A DNA stretch of 64,000 nucleotides from Erigeron canadensis (GCF_010389155.1 NC_057761.1:22260501-22324500), one strand, 5' to 3'; counted from the first letter of the stretch, positions 12,301-26,800 are shown. A program made the numbers and translations. Notes: generated from the sequence alone by a model not told the origin.

Positions 12301-15300
12301 TATGCAAGCCACATTTCCCTTCGTTAATGGGTGAACTGTTCATCACTTCATCCTGATATGTAAATATCTATAAATTAGGGATTATTTTTTTATCTTCAAG
12401 TTGCTAGAATAATTAATAGATTTATATACGTCCAAATGTTCAATATAGCAGCTGTGTGCAAATTTTTTGATAGGTCTACTGTATGTGTGGATGAGTTTCT
12501 CCTCCGATTTTTTCCTTTCATGTGTTGAATTTGGCATAGCATATAGATGTATTTTTACTTCAAAATTTAAACGATATCTGTGTGTTTTCTTTTGCTGTAT
12601 TATACAATTATCATTTTCATGCTGTAATTTCTTTTATGTGTAGATGAATGAACTGGCTGATATTGCTCGATGTGCTGGAAACACGCCCTTAGATGATGAT
12701 CGCTCTTTGGCATATCTGTTAACTTGTCTTGATGACCTAAGGGTTGTCATTGACCGCAGAAAGTTCGATGCTCTCACCGTTCAGACATTTGGAGATCGCA
12801 TAGAGAAGCTTATTAGGTGATTTTCTTGCCATTACGTTGATTAGTGTACCATTAATGAGAGCTAGAGTTGGTGAATGTGACACACATACATACACACACA
12901 CAGACACACCCACATTTATATATATAAGTTTGTGATGAATATCATCTTCAGTGGATCAAATAAATTGAAGTTATAACCTGGCTAGAAAGGGATTTGTGTG
13001 CAATAAGTTGACCAGGTCAAATGGGTTGCAAGTCGCACAAACATGTCCGAAATTGCATTTTCAAAGACGCATTTATATGTTAGCAATATGGTTTTATAGT
13101 TCAGATCTAATTCCTCAAATTATTTTTAGAATTAATAAATGGAAATAAGTATTGTCAGGATGGCCCAACTCAAGTGGATTGGCATTATGGGTGTATTGTA
13201 GATTGCTTATTACATTTGATTAGTCCTTTTTTTAATACCACAGATGCTAGCTAACAGTTATTATGTAATTATTTGAGTGTCAAACCATTAGATTTAAAAC
13301 TGATTATCAAAGTCTAATAATAATAACCCCTAAAGTTCTTAAATAACCAGAATTTCGAACACTCATTCATCGCGTTATCTGATTATTACGTTGTGCTACA
13401 GCAGAAGCGAATCAAGAAACCATCTTCTGCACTGTGTATATCCGATTCTATTTAAATGTATAAGCAGTTAAAAAATGCTAAATTCCTTGAAAGGAACCTG
13501 TTTTGACCGATAGTCATTCTTACCTATGACCACCTGCCAATTTTATGTATACTTCCCCTACTGAGTACTGACAACTAGAATCAATTAACCCAGGGTATGT
13601 GCTTGACATCATCATTATGTAACCATGCATGTACACTAATCATCTAGCTCTTCTAACACATGTAAAGTTTCTATAAGCCAGAATATGATATAGATATACA
13701 AATATATTTTAATCTATGTCTTCTGTACTCCAGAGATTTAATCTGCATATGTTTATTGTTCATAACCTGATGAGCTATGTGCTACCAGGGAGAAGTATTT
13801 GCAGCTTTGTGAGATGGTTGATGATGAAAAAGTTGATATCTCGAGTACTGTTATTGATGAAGATGCTCCATTGGAGGATGATGTTGTCCGGAGCCTGAGA
13901 ACAAGTCCTATTCATTCAGGGAAGGACCGGACTTCAATAGATGACTTTGAGATTATAAAACCAATTAGTCGTGGAGCATTTGGTCGGGTTTTCTTAGCGA
14001 AAAAGAGAACAACAGGGGATCTTTTTGCTATAAAGGTGACTTGAAACATGGATCTCTTTTCTTGATCTTTCTTTTGTAATGCCTCGAGTATAGAAACTTG
14101 TTTCCTTTTTTTGAAACTCTTGAAGTATTTATTGTATCATTGCATTTATTATATGAATTTGATTCGTTTCCAGGTCCTTAAGAAGGCTGATATGATCCGC
14201 AAGAACGCTGTTGAGAGTATATTGGCGGAGCGTGATATCTTGATCTCAGTCCGCAATCCTTTTGTGGTAATGATGTTTAGCTTCTATTTTGCTTTCCTGC
14301 AAAATATATAGTTGACTAAATGGTTGGGTTTGGCGAGTTGGGTAACGGAACAGGCTATGCCTGGTTGGGTTGTCCCAAAACACTTACCCCAATTTTAGTT
14401 CATATATCTTTTTAAATAAGTAGTCTGTCAATTATGATTCATTTATCAAATAATATCGTAACAATCTCTAGTATCTTAAATGAATTGATTATGAAACATT
14501 ACTTGAACTCACCCAACACCATAATGGGTTGAAGTTGTCGCCTTTTCAGAATAAGATAGTATATCTATCTTACTTGAGCATCTCTTGTGCCAGGTTCGTT
14601 TCTTCTATTCGTTCACTTGTCGTGAAAATTTGTACCTTGTCATGGAATACTTGAATGGCGGGGATTTATATTCTTTATTGAGAAACCTGGGGTGCTTGGA
14701 TGAAGATGTTGCTCGTATATACATTGCAGAAGTGGTATGTGTTTGTTGCTGTGGAAGTATGAATGCTGATATATTGGTTGTATCTAATATGATGTCATGT
14801 TTTGCGCAGGTTCTTGCGTTGGAATATCTACATTCTCTACGTGTGGTTCACCGTGATTTAAAACCAGATAATTTATTAATTGCACATGACGGTCATATTA
14901 AGGTATATACTTTTGACTTGCCGGTTTTCTGTTCATTTGTAGATAGATAGTTATCATATATAAGAAAAGGTTGTAGAACATTTTTGTTTTGGAAATATCA
15001 GATCAAAAAATGTGAAAAAGAGAGCTTCTGCTGGCTTCCATTTAAATTAAATCTCCAATGGGTCAATGGGTAAAACAGATAAGCATAGGTTAAAAGGAAA
15101 CATGTTGAATGGGTCAAATGAGTTAAAAGTCAGCCACCATGCTCATTAGATGCATGCCCGGATCATTTTATTCAATAAGCTGGATTATTATGGAAATATA
15201 TGTAATATTTCTAATTGCATTTGGCTGACTTTTTAGTTATTAACCTGCCTGATGGCCTTGACCCTTATTTTACCACTATCTATTATGCTTATTTTTGACA

Positions 15301-18300
15301 CGCATCACTTTTTACATGAATTATTCTATAAATTTGGTATGTTATCTTATCTTAAACACTAACCATACATAGTTCATTTGTGGTTTGAGCAGTTAACAGA
15401 TTTTGGGCTTTCAAAGGTTGGTCTAATTAACAGTACAGACCCTTTGTCTGGTCCTGCAGTGAGTGGTACAGCATTATTGGGAGAAAATGAATCTCAATCA
15501 TTATCTGAGAGTCAGCAAGAAAGACGTAAAAACCGCTCTGCTGTTGGTACACCTGACTATTTGGCTCCCGAGATTCTTCTTGGAACTGGACATGGTTTGT
15601 TGACAACTTGATTAGTAATACATAGATTGGTGTAGCAGACTTGCCACTGATAGCATCCCATAATTTTTGTTTTTTTAACTTCTGTAAAATATTTCTATCA
15701 AAAAAAATTTTTAAACATCTCTATTAACTACAAAATGTTATCCAACATCTTACAGGTACATCGGCGGATTGGTGGTCTGTTGGTGTAATACTCTTTGAGC
15801 TGATTGTTGGCATCCCCCCTTTCAATGCAGAGCACCCTCAGGTAAGAGCCCATTGCTCTTTCATTTTTAATAGCTATATTATATCCACCACTGTAAGAAG
15901 TACTTCTTGCATTTGTGTTAAAAACTCTATCCAACTTATTTATATGTGTTTACATGAAATTATGATTCTTGATGTATGTCTTTGTTGACAGGCCTCCTAC
16001 AGTTGTAATCTTATCTTTCTAGTGCCTTTTGTCTATATTTACAGATGATATTTGATAACATTCTTAATCGTAACATACCCTGGCCTGCGGTACCTGAGGA
16101 AATGAGCCCTGAAGCCCAGGATCTCATTGATCAGTAAGAGACACTTCTTAACTTAATTCATTTTATCTGCTGAACTATTTCCATATGAGATATTTAACTT
16201 GTCTTTAGTATAAGTATTTGTTTTGATGACTATTGATCATTTCTTAGAACAATGGGTCACATGAAGTCAAAGCCAAATATTGTATTAGTTGATTGTATAT
16301 AGAATAAGATTACAGGAGATAATATTGTATTATTTTCTTCATTTTGATTAATAATGGTTTCATTTCACTCTTCTAGTACACTTGTAGGTTTCCGTTTTAC
16401 CCCTCTATGACATCGAAATAAAAAATTCTTACTTGTATAGTTGTATGCTAGAAGTGAGATATGCTACTTGTTTTTAAATTTTGGTACTAGAATGTCATGA
16501 TTGTCTTCTTCATTACAAATTTTGTTACTATCAATTTAATTTAATACATGTATTAGATATCATATTATCAAACAGTGTAGTAATTAAGCATTGATTGTGC
16601 AATCCTGGTGCAGATTTTTGACAGAAGATCCTAACCAGAGACTAGGAGCTAGGGGAGCAACCGAGGTTTATATGGTTCTTTTTTTCCAATATTCCTCACA
16701 TACCTTTGAATGTGACCCTCAACCTTAATCATTTGATGTATGCAGGTGAAACAGCACCCATATTTTAGGGATATTAACTGGGATACACTTGCAAGGCAGA
16801 AAGTGCGTCATACTTTTGTTTACTGTACATAGTTACATGTGTAGTGGTGTCAGGCGTATTTACAAGTCGATGGATAATCCGGGTTGTGATTTATCTAATC
16901 TAGGTCAACGGGCAAACACATCAAATGGGTTGGAAGTCACTCAAATTTATATAGTGGATGAAACCTTTAAATCGTTTTTCTTGAAAGATCTAGTTCATAA
17001 TCGTACTATTGTTGTTTTTGTGATAAAATAAATAATGCTATAGCTATATATGAAATATCAAGAAAATGGAACAAAGAAACATGTTTGCCATTTAACCCAA
17101 CCAGATCTACTCATGTTGCCACCTATATGCAACAAATATCTTGAACTGATGTAGCCACAATTGTGCCAGGCTGCATTCATTCCATCATCAGAGAGTGCTC
17201 TGGACACCAGTTATTTCACAAGTCGCTACACGTGGAGTAACTCAGAGCAGGTATATGCAGCCAGTGAAACAGAAAATTCTAGTGACGATGGAAGCATGAG
17301 TGGTAGCAGTAGTTGCGTAAGCCATCACAATGATGAAGGGGTCAGTACCTCTATACATCTGTTCACATGCATAATTTAATGCTCACACTTGACCTTCGTC
17401 TTCTTTTTCTTTCTGTTTTAACTTTCCTTGGTATGTGATCGCAAACAGGCTGATGAGTTTGAGGGTCTAACTGAACTTGATTCCGGATATGCTGTCAACT
17501 ACTCGTTTAGTAATTTCTCCTTCAAGGTATACTATTTGTTTATTATCAACTGTCAGTACCTTCATAGTATGTGCATGGATAGTTGTTTTCCTCTACTCTA
17601 AAAACACCCAAATAGTATTTTATTTAAAATAAGAGAAATGCTTTCTAAATACTAAATTTGGGTTGCTCTTGAGAAATCCCAATGACACTTGATAATGAAA
17701 GGATAATTAAAAATGGACCCAAAGTTGTGCTCTTATAACCAAATTTGACATGCGTCCATGAAGATTAGCATATTTGAATGGTCTGTCAACATTTTTAGAT
17801 TATTTTTGTTCAATTGCATTGTTAAAATAGACAATAAAATTGGGCGAATTCCATAGAAAATATACGTACTCTACCATTTGTCCCACATTGATCATTCTAC
17901 TTTTGAACGTTCTGAATAATACGTCACTGAAAACTTGTTTATTGTCCTGCTTACCTGATGGCCGGTCAGGTTGTTGATGACTCAAATATGACAAAAACTT
18001 TAAATTTGGTGACCTCTTCAGAATCATTAATGTGGAACACAACTAATTTAAAGTGACCTCTTTAGAACAGTTTTTAATATACAATAATGTTTATAGTCTA
18101 AACTTCCCAGTGACAAATTCATTTCACACTAAAATTCTATCTTGATTTTTGAGGGATGAGTGAAGTAATTTATGTTAAGCTATATGGATATAGTCAATTA
18201 GTTCTACCAATCCAAATATAGCAAGAGCAAAACCGAACAGGCAAATAAATGGTAATGGATGGTTCATTTACCTTATTCCTCTCTACTCAACCAAACAAAG

Positions 18301-18887
18301 CAGCCAATTCTCTTAATTTTTTTGCCAGGCATGTTTTCCGATTTTCACTATTGGCTTTTTGCCTTTGAGCTTGCTTTATGTGGGTTAGAAGGGGTTCATC
18401 AAACTATACTAAAAACATTAACAGCCTCAAGCGCAGCTCATAACATTTTTTTTCCTGCCGATGTTAGTAACAAATGTGGCAAGTTAATAACTGTTAGATT
18501 TCTTTATTTAGGATTTGTTAGTAAGGAACGATTGTACTTTCAGAATCAGAAACGTAATGAATAATGAGAGTAGTTCCATAAATAAGTTATGGAGAGTTGT
18601 TTTACCACTTTGAAAGTAGAATGTTATCTAGAAGCTTCACCTATTTATCAAGTATTAACATATGTTTTATTTACTTGTTATAGTACAGAATGTTTCTCTT
18701 AATCAATATATTTCTGTTCTAGTACTAGTTTTGGCTACATTTTCATCCATGTATATTGTAATTATATATATCTTAACATGGTATTACATTGTGTTTACTC
18801 TAGAATCTATCGCAACTCGCATCAATCAACTATGATTTGCTCACTAAAGGCTTGAAGGAAGATCCACCTACAAATCCTACTGCATAG
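6357..18887 (+). CDS. IREH1: AGC-type Ser/Thr protein kinase, IRE family (IREH1-like), complete
   Basis: Seventeen exons: 6357-6993, 8574-8641, 8732-8914, 9363-10691, 12644-12816, 13789-14035, 14174-14266, 14594-14734, 14810-14902, 15393-15594, 15756-15841, 16045-16133, 16614-16665, 16746-16802, 17170-17340, 17449-17526 and 18804-18887. They total 3783 nt (1260 residues), phases all agree, and no stop interrupts. The N-terminus [13 protein letters not shown] and the disordered Ser-rich region are typical of plant IRE kinases. A Cys/His cluster (CRIC...H...H...C, residues about 569-588) follows. The kinase domain starts near residue 850: GAFGRV loop, AIK lysine 879, HRDLKPDN 971-978, DFG 991-993, a roughly 45-residue insert, then GTPDYLAPE ending at 1048. 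The C-terminus has the AGC tail with [13 protein letters not shown] of Arabidopsis promotes root-hair elongation; the role here is inferred from family. Length is close to Arabidopsis IREH1. Distinguishing IREH1 from its sister IRE3 needs a tree. Confidence 0.95.
7235..7385 (+). repeat. SINE-like remnant in intron 1 of the IREH1-type gene
   Basis: The stretch GGTTGTGGGTTCAACTCC resembles a tRNA box B, with a box-A-like GGCGAGGGCATCTCAC about 20 bases upstream. This is the look of an old tRNA-derived SINE. No clear A-rich tail or target duplication is visible, so the call is weak. Confidence 0.3.
7566..7587. repeat. (AC)n microsatellite, followed by (AT)n
   Basis: About eleven AC units followed by a short TATATATA run, within intron 1 of the IREH1-type gene. 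A second, impure AC-rich tract lies in intron 5 at about 12880-12925. Confidence 0.9.
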
Positions 18888-20158
18888 ATTACTTGGAGCT
18901 CACTTTCGAAGACAGATGTTTGTATGCTGATGAATATCATGTGGGCTTATCAGCTTTGCTGATTGTATATCCTGTAAATGTATGCATCTTTATCTATTTC
19001 TGGCATTATTTGCACTTACTATCACATTTTCTTGAAGTGAACAGATGTTTCTTATCTGTATTTCAGATGTAGAAGTAGCCTAGATGGAAATACAACGGGA
19101 TAGATCTATCTTTTCATGCATGTTCTACTCTGGGGGGCAGGTTTATTGATCCAGTCTCAAAGTATGACTCCGTTTCTTGTCAACTTATGCCACAGGGCTC
19201 GATTGTAATATTTATCGTGTTTGGCTAATCTCTAGGGGTATGACCTAGTGTTAAAGTTAACGAGTCCAATAGGTTGAACTTAATGAAAGATAACTTATCA
19301 AGTTGTCTTCTGTCACTAGCATTGGAACAAGTTTTATCAAGATTCTGAGGTGTTCTTGCCTTGTTTTCCCCTGCCTAATGTTTTGTTGGTGAACTTCCCT
19401 GTATTTCTAGCCATTGTTCCAACAGCAAAATTGCTTGTAAATGGTACATTTATAATTTATATCTTTTTGACAATTGTTTCTGACTTGAATCCTCTGTCCA
19501 TTAAATCCTATTTGGTCGTCTTAAATGATTTCGCGAGATAATTTCTAAGAGGCTGGTTTGAATTGAGAGGTTCAACTGCCTTTCATGAAAGCACATATTC
19601 GCGCTTGGCTCATTTAGCAAATACTGTGTAGTAGGATGGTTTGTGGTATAAAATGAACTTTTAAGAGTGGACAATACATCATGTTTGTTTGGTGGACTTG
19701 CTAACATATATTCTTGTTATATGGATTATCATCTGCTTTAACGCATCAATTTAAGCACGTGTTTACTCCAATTTTGATGTTCACTCAGCTCAAACATTAA
19801 AGCCTAACATTTCTGTCACCCCAATGATTTTTTCTTTCATTTTTTTATGATATACTTGGTTTTATTTTATGTAACCCATTACCCATTCACACAAAAAACA
19901 CGTGTTTGTGTGTGAGTTCTTTTCGGAGAGAAAGCAAAAGTGAGAACCATGAATCCAATCTTGACGTTGGACCAAAAGATTGATGACCAGTATTCTTAGC
20001 GATCGCTTGGGTGCATGATGAATTTTTTGTATGCAACTTCTATTCTACAAAAGGATAAATAGTAAAGGGATACTAGACTCGTGTTCACGTTGGTCTTTTC
20101 AGACTACTACGAGTGTTTGAATGCCATTTTTTTACCGGCAAACTATGATGCTATGTCA
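18888..20158. other. 3' UTR of the IREH1-type gene and intergenic DNA
   Basis: The first few hundred bases after the stop probably belong to the 3' UTR. The remainder up to the LTR at about 20159 contains only short ORFs without recognisable similarity. I see no other gene, RNA or mobile element in it. Confidence 0.5.
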
Positions 20159-22511
20159 TATAACAACCCTCAAATAAGATGCAATGCTACTACCATCAGC
20201 TTAGTCTTAGTTGAGCTAAGATATATGTAATATATGCTTTCAAATTGAATAAAAGTTTATTTGTTATATTATATCTTGTCAAAAATGATTTCAATGCATA
20301 TAGTGTATAGTGTATATTACAATGTAACATTTTAAAATTAAGCTACTTGTAATTTTATCTCTAAAATAAACTCGATCAGCATGCTAAATCAAGATTATAA
20401 TTTATATGTTTGAAACATCAAATTAATAAACTTTTATATAAATTAAAACACACTAGAAATTAATTAAGCATGACAAAGGTTGACATAAGTAGATGTATAA
20501 AAAGCACCCTTCTTTTATCTTTGTACACTTCGATTTCATCAGGAAAAATACAAACACCAAGTAGCTTAATCGCCTGCTTATCATCACCTTATATAGCTAT
20601 ATTTGAAAATATTTGAACCTACAACTAGAGTTGCCATTCTTCTTCACCAGAACTTAAACACGTCTATATATGATCATCAATCATCTTCATAAGAAAAAAA
20701 GTGTCTCCCCCTAGCCATGTCTCTAATACATCACACCATCCTCAGGTGTAACTAAGCAGAAAATATCACGACTGCTCTCTTTCTTGTTTACGTCTTCAAC
20801 ACATTTCCCTCACCTTCTTTGGCCTATAAATAGCTCTCATTTCCCCTTCATTCCAACTGACCCTCAAATCTTTCTCATCTTCCGACTCTAAAAGCATGTT
20901 CTTAAGGAATCAATGTTAAGTTTTCTAAGGAGGAATTGCTGGAAAAATTATAGAATCAACAAGCTTAAGGGTTTATTTCGGGGTTTCATTTCGAGTCTAT
21001 AGCAGAATCATTCGGGTTTATTTCGGGGTCTATTTCAAGTCTGTACGAGGAATCATTTGGGTTTATTCTGGGCTGTTTCAAGGTTTCTTCGTGTCGTTTC
21101 AAGTTTCGTTACAAAATCGTAATCATCCGTTGGAGGTATATCTGATCGACCCTACTATCTTATATTTTGTGTCTAGTTGCCATGTTTAGTATAAAACTAG
21201 ATTTATAACTAGAAATGCATGCGTTGGAAAACAAGCTGCTATCTTAGACATGCTCCTGGAAAAGTATATGTGATAAAATTCATATAATTGCCATGAGTTG
21301 TTATTTGTTAGAATCATGCTTAAAGAACCTGGTCAATCTTAAAAGAGTAATGGTGAATGTGTTTTATCAACTTTAAATATATTGGTTTTGGCTGCCTGCG
21401 TAAAAATAGAGCTTTGAAAGAAGAAATCTTTTAAAACCATGTTTTGGCATACACATATAAAAAGAACATGGAATAAAAACTTCTATTATTTTAAAACTAT
21501 TTTTTTTACTGCAGTAGACTACATATATAAATAAATGATCCTATCTAGTTGTTATTTTTAAATATACAAGAACATAGCTATGTATATATTCGAGATAGCA
21601 GTTGCTTTGACTTTAAGAAAAAAAATAAAATGATACTAGCATGTTAGAAATAATCTAATAAAATTCTATTATGTACTACTATATGTTTGAAATCATGTAG
21701 AAAGTCATGTTGTGTCATAATTAATACAAGCAGCATCACAAATTTATCATATTACTATTAAATTTTAAATCATTTTTACTTGATTTAGGATGTGCTAGAA
21801 ACACTTTACAAGGCTAGTTTTGATCGTTATTATCTACACTTCCTGGTGTTAAGGTGAGTTCATAGATCCCTTTAAAACTATTTTTGGGATGAGAATACAC
21901 TCCTCAAATTGCGGATACAAGTACTTTAATAGTTCTGTATGGCTATGTAACAATCACTTATGAAATCCCCTTAGTAACTAGATGTCGTGAAACCATCGTG
22001 CGAATATTATGGATAGTACTATCGTGGTTGACACCCCTGCCCTGCTAGTCATGCTAGCTGGGGAAATGGGCATATAATATTTGAACTAGTGTTGAACTCA
22101 AACACTACATAAGGGGTAACAATACGTTAAGGCATCGACACATAGGGCATAGCATGCAAAACTATTGGTCTATTATCTATTATATTTTTCTACTAAAAAT
22201 CTCGTATAAATTTTTATGGTAAACCTATGAACTCACCAACATTATTGTTGACGTATTTTAGCGTGTATTCCCAGGAAACTAAGGTACATCAACATGAGCA
22301 TACTCTAAGGGTCACATGAGCATATATGGAGATTTTCATGAATCATATTTACTTTGTTTAGAAAATCTTTTGCAATAATTGTGAACTCATTGTAATAACT
22401 TTGTATTGAATAAAAGAAGCTTTATATATAAAAACGTCTCATTTAGAGGTCGTTTGTTATAAATTGTTATTGTGATCTCATGAAGTCGCACCGCGAGATT
22501 GGGGTGTGACA
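20159..22511 (+). repeat. 5' LTR of the chromovirus
   Basis: About 2.35 kb. It carries a TATA box CCTATAAATAGC at 20823-20834. A block at about 20973-21827 is absent from the 3' LTR. The start is exact to about two bases because only the shared TATAACAACC defines it. Confidence 0.85.
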
Positions 22512-22514
22512 GAC

Positions 22515-22528
22515 TGGTATCAGAGCCA
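22515..22528 (+). other. Primer-binding site for initiator tRNA-Met
   Basis: TGGTATCAGAGCCA, three bases after the 5' LTR end, is the standard complement to the 3' end of plant initiator tRNA-Met and fixes the + orientation of the element. Confidence 0.9.
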
Positions 22529-22670
22529 CAAATTATAGCGAAATAGGTTGCATTAGTGGGGTCTACTAGGTAATTTTAGACTACAGAATGAACTTAGGCT
22601 ATAATTTATGTTCTATACTGCTTAAATGTTTTAATGGCCTATAATTGTGCTTTAAATATTATAAACAAAA

Positions 22671-23392
22671 ATGGCGACCCAACATCCAAATATGCCTCCT
22701 GATGTTTACAACATCAACGACGATGTTGTAGTCCCGTTTCTAGACATACCTTTTGATAATGAAGAGGAGCTCTTAAATAAAAATAATAACTATTACAATA
22801 AAAATAATAATAACTACAACTATAATAATGATAATATCTACAATAATAATAATAATGAACCCATGTTCATAGATCATCAAGGAAACCTAATAATAAATGG
22901 AGATAATCTAGGCAACCTAATAGTAAACGGAGATCCAGAAATCCCTGAAATTCCTGATGTCATCAATCCTTACGAAAACTCCAACAACTCATATATCCGC
23001 CAAGTTGTTCAAACGTGGAGGGAGGAACTAAATTTTCCACAAATCAACGGGCCTCCATTCGATGCAAGAGATTTCCCCTACATCTATGAAGCCCTCATCA
23101 TACGCTTCCAGTCTTAATCGCACGTGTGTTAGAAATGCAAGAATGTCTTGGGTCTTTATCGCAAGGACTAGAAAATTTGGCTCCTCGAAACGCACTAGCA
23201 GCCACTAGGAGGAGTATGTATCGATTAAGGGAACATGTTAACTCGTTAATGGGCTCCCACAACCAGACTACGCAGACTATTGGTAATTTAAGGGATGAAC
23301 TACAAAGTAGAGTTAGAGAGCTCGGAGGAAGGATGGACACTCAAGGAGCACACCCAAAAAGCGTTTCAAGTAATCGTCGTCATCAAGCTTAA
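22671..23392 (+). pseudogene. Additional ORF(s) between PBS and gag, function unknown
   Basis: Two ORFs in different frames, 22671-23117 (148 codons, beginning MATQHPNMPPDVYNIN) and 23126-23392 (88 codons), look like one coding region split by a frameshift near 23110. The first half is Asp/Glu-rich, then a low-complexity Asn/Tyr stretch, then a compact segment (VVQTWREELNFPQI). The second half is helical and coiled-coil-like (LREHVNSLMGSHNQ, LRDELQSRVRELGGR). It is not gag, which follows at 23884. I recognise no family. An ORF in this position is unusual for this clade. Confidence 0.5.
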
Positions 23393-23407
23393 GCTAAATG
23401 AAACCCA

Positions 23408-23581
<174 letters not shown>

Positions 23582-23883
23582 CGTTAGTGTAAATAAGTAA
23601 TCGTAAGTCCTTCAATTTTTCCCGTGGACGGACAAGTCTCACCAAACAGAAAGATTTTAACGGCTAAATATGTAATAGTTGTGTAAATAAATAAGTCTCA
23701 TCAGAAAGAAGGATTGTGTAGTAGAATGTAAAATAATTGTGCAACAATGTAATATTTTATGTAATAGTTAACCATGTACCAAATTTTCCTTGTATAATAT
23801 AAATGGTATGTTGGTAATATCTCATTGTTAATATTTTATCTTTGCATCTAATTAAGATTTACTCTCTTTATACATATAGTAAC

Positions 23884-26800
23884 ATGGCACCTAAAAGAAA
23901 CCCATCACGGCAAAAAAGGACTACTCGGGTACTCCAAATTCTAAACCAAATCATGCACGACAATCAAGAACACCGAGAAGAACGACTCAAGCAAATCCCG
24001 ATCCTGAGCCTAATCAACCACCGCCACCAATGACTCTCGTTGAAATAGCCCAACTAGTGGCTCAAGAAGTAGCTGCAGCGCTTGCAGCTAATAGAAGTAC
24101 TGAACAAGAAGGAACCGGAGGACAAAGAGTTAATGCACAAGGAGCCACCAGACCAGAAGTTGTGTTGGGCAAGGAGCCACCGGACTAGGAGCTGCTGAGC
24201 AAGGAGACCCCGGGCTAGGAATTATTAGACCAGGAGCTACCAGACCAGGAGCTAATATACAAAGAGCTGGTGGACAAGGGTGTACTTACACAGATTTTAT
24301 AAAGTGCAAACCCTTAAACTATGAAGTAAATCAAAGGAGCTATTGAGCTAATTCGTTGGTTTGAGAAAATTGAATCGGTTTTTCGTATTAGCAACTGTGC
24401 AGAAGGTGATAAAGTAAAATATGCCACCTGCACACTTCTAAATGGTGCTCTCACGTGGTGGAATGCCTATGTGCAACCTATAGGAATTGATGTCGCGTAT
24501 GCATTACCTTGGGAAGACTTAAAAGAGATGATGAGAAACGAGGCTAAGGAGTGAAATCCATAAGCTTGAAATAGAATTTTGGCATCTTGTGGTCAAAGGA
24601 ACGGACATGCCCTCATATACAAATCGGTTCAATGAGCTAGCAGCATTGTGCCCAGGATGGTTACCCCTGAGTACAAAAAGATCGAAAGGTACATCTGGGG
24701 CCTTCCACCCTCGATACAAGGAAATGTAACCTCATCAAAGCCAACAACCATCCAAGATACAATTCGTCTATCACACAATCTTATGGATCAAGTTATCCGT
24801 CACACTACTAAGAATGCAGATCTACGAACCAGTGATAACAAAAGAAAATGGGAAGATAATCAAAGGAGAAGTGTTGGGCAAACATCATTCAAGAAACCCA
24901 ATGTTGTCAAGATGTTCAATGTTGGGCCCTCTACCGACAGGTCATATGCTGGAAATCTACCACTTTGTAACAAATGTGGACGTCATCATCAAGGACTCTG
25001 TAAGGCTTGTGGAAAATGCAAGATGACAGGCCATTTGGCCAAAGATTGTAGGGCGACAACTCCAAGTCCAAAAGTGATTCCACCAGGAGGCTATTACAAT
25101 TGTGGAGGCATGGGACACTTCAAAAGGAATTGCCCAAAACTAATGAATTTAAATGTTGGGCCAATACGTGGAAGAGCGTTTGTTATCCAAGCTGAAGAAG
25201 CCCGTGATCACCCTAATCTTGTAACTGGTACGTTCCTCGTCAACAACTCGTACGCATATGTTTTATTTGATACTGGTGCCGACAAAAGTTTTGTATCTAA
25301 GGAGTTTAGCTTAACAATTGATATTTCCCTCACTGCCTTAGATAGCCGACGGTAAGTTGATAAGAACCGATAAAAATTTTAAGAATTGTACCTTAAACTT
25401 AGCCGATCAATTATTCAACATCGATCTAATGCCCGTTGAACTAGGAAGTTTTGACGTCGTAGTTGGCATGGATTGGTTGTCAAAACACCATGCTGAAATT
25501 GTATGTTACGAAAAGATCATTCGAATCCCCCTTCCAAACGACAAAATGATCACCATACAAGGAGAAAAAAATGGCATCAAGCTAAGCATCATATCATTCA
25601 TAGAGGCTCAGAAATGTTTGAGAAAAGGGTACTATGTTGTCTTAGCCCATGTAAAGGAAAATAAATCGAATGAAAAGAGATTAGAAGATGTGCCAGTTGC
25701 ACAAGAATTTCCTGAAGTATTTCCAGAAGACTTGCCAGGACTTCCACCCTCTACGCAAGTGGAATTTCGTATTGATTTAGTACCTGAAGCAAAGCCAGTA
25801 GCTCGTGCACCTTACCGATTAGCCCCTTCTAAGATGCGAGTTATCCAGTTAGTTGCAAGAACTTCTTGATAAAGGTTTCATCCGACCAAGTTCTTTACCT
25901 TGGGGAGCTCCAGTCTTATTCGTCAAGAAAAAGGATGGATCTTTCCGAATGTGTATCGACTATAGAGAGTTGAACAAACTGACGATAAAGAATCGATACC
26001 CTCTTCCTAGAATAGATGACTTGTTTGATCAACTACAAGGTTCTAAATTCTATTCTAGGATCGATCTAAGATCTGGGTATCATCAACTCAGAGTTCGAGA
26101 AGAAGATGTTCCTAAAACGGCATTTAGGACACGTTATGGTCACTACGAATTCCTGGTAATGCCCTTTGGCTTAACAAATGCACCAGCGGTATTCATGGAT
26201 CTTATGAACCAGGTGTGTAAGCCATATTTGGATAAATTCGTCATCGTATTTATAGACGATATCCTAATTTACTCTCAAAATAAAGAAGAGCACGAGCAAC
26301 ATCTAAGAATAATCTTAGATATGCTTAAGAAGGAGTAGTTATATGCAAAATTCTCTAAATATGACTTCTAGTTGGAGAACGTGCAATTTTTGGGACACGT
26401 AGTTGACAATCAAGGCATTCATGTAGATCCAGCGAAGATAGACGCTGTTGGGAAGCACCAAAAACCCCAACGGAATTTCGTCAATTTTTAGGTCTTGCTG
26501 GCTATTATAGACTATTTATCGAAGGTTTTTGTAAGATAGCTCAGCCATTGACCTCATTGACTCAAAAGAATAAGAAGTTTGATTGGACTGATAAACAATA
26601 GTCAGCTTTCCAAGCATTAAAGGAAAAGCTTTGTAGTGCACCAATTCTAGCACTGCCCGAAGGGAATGATGATTTGGTGGTATATTGTGATGGCTCCTAT
26701 CAAGGTTTAGGTTGTGTTCTTATGCAAAGAAAAAAATTCATTGCTTATGCATCACGCCAATTAAATTCCCACGAAAGAAATTGTACAACTCATGATTTGG

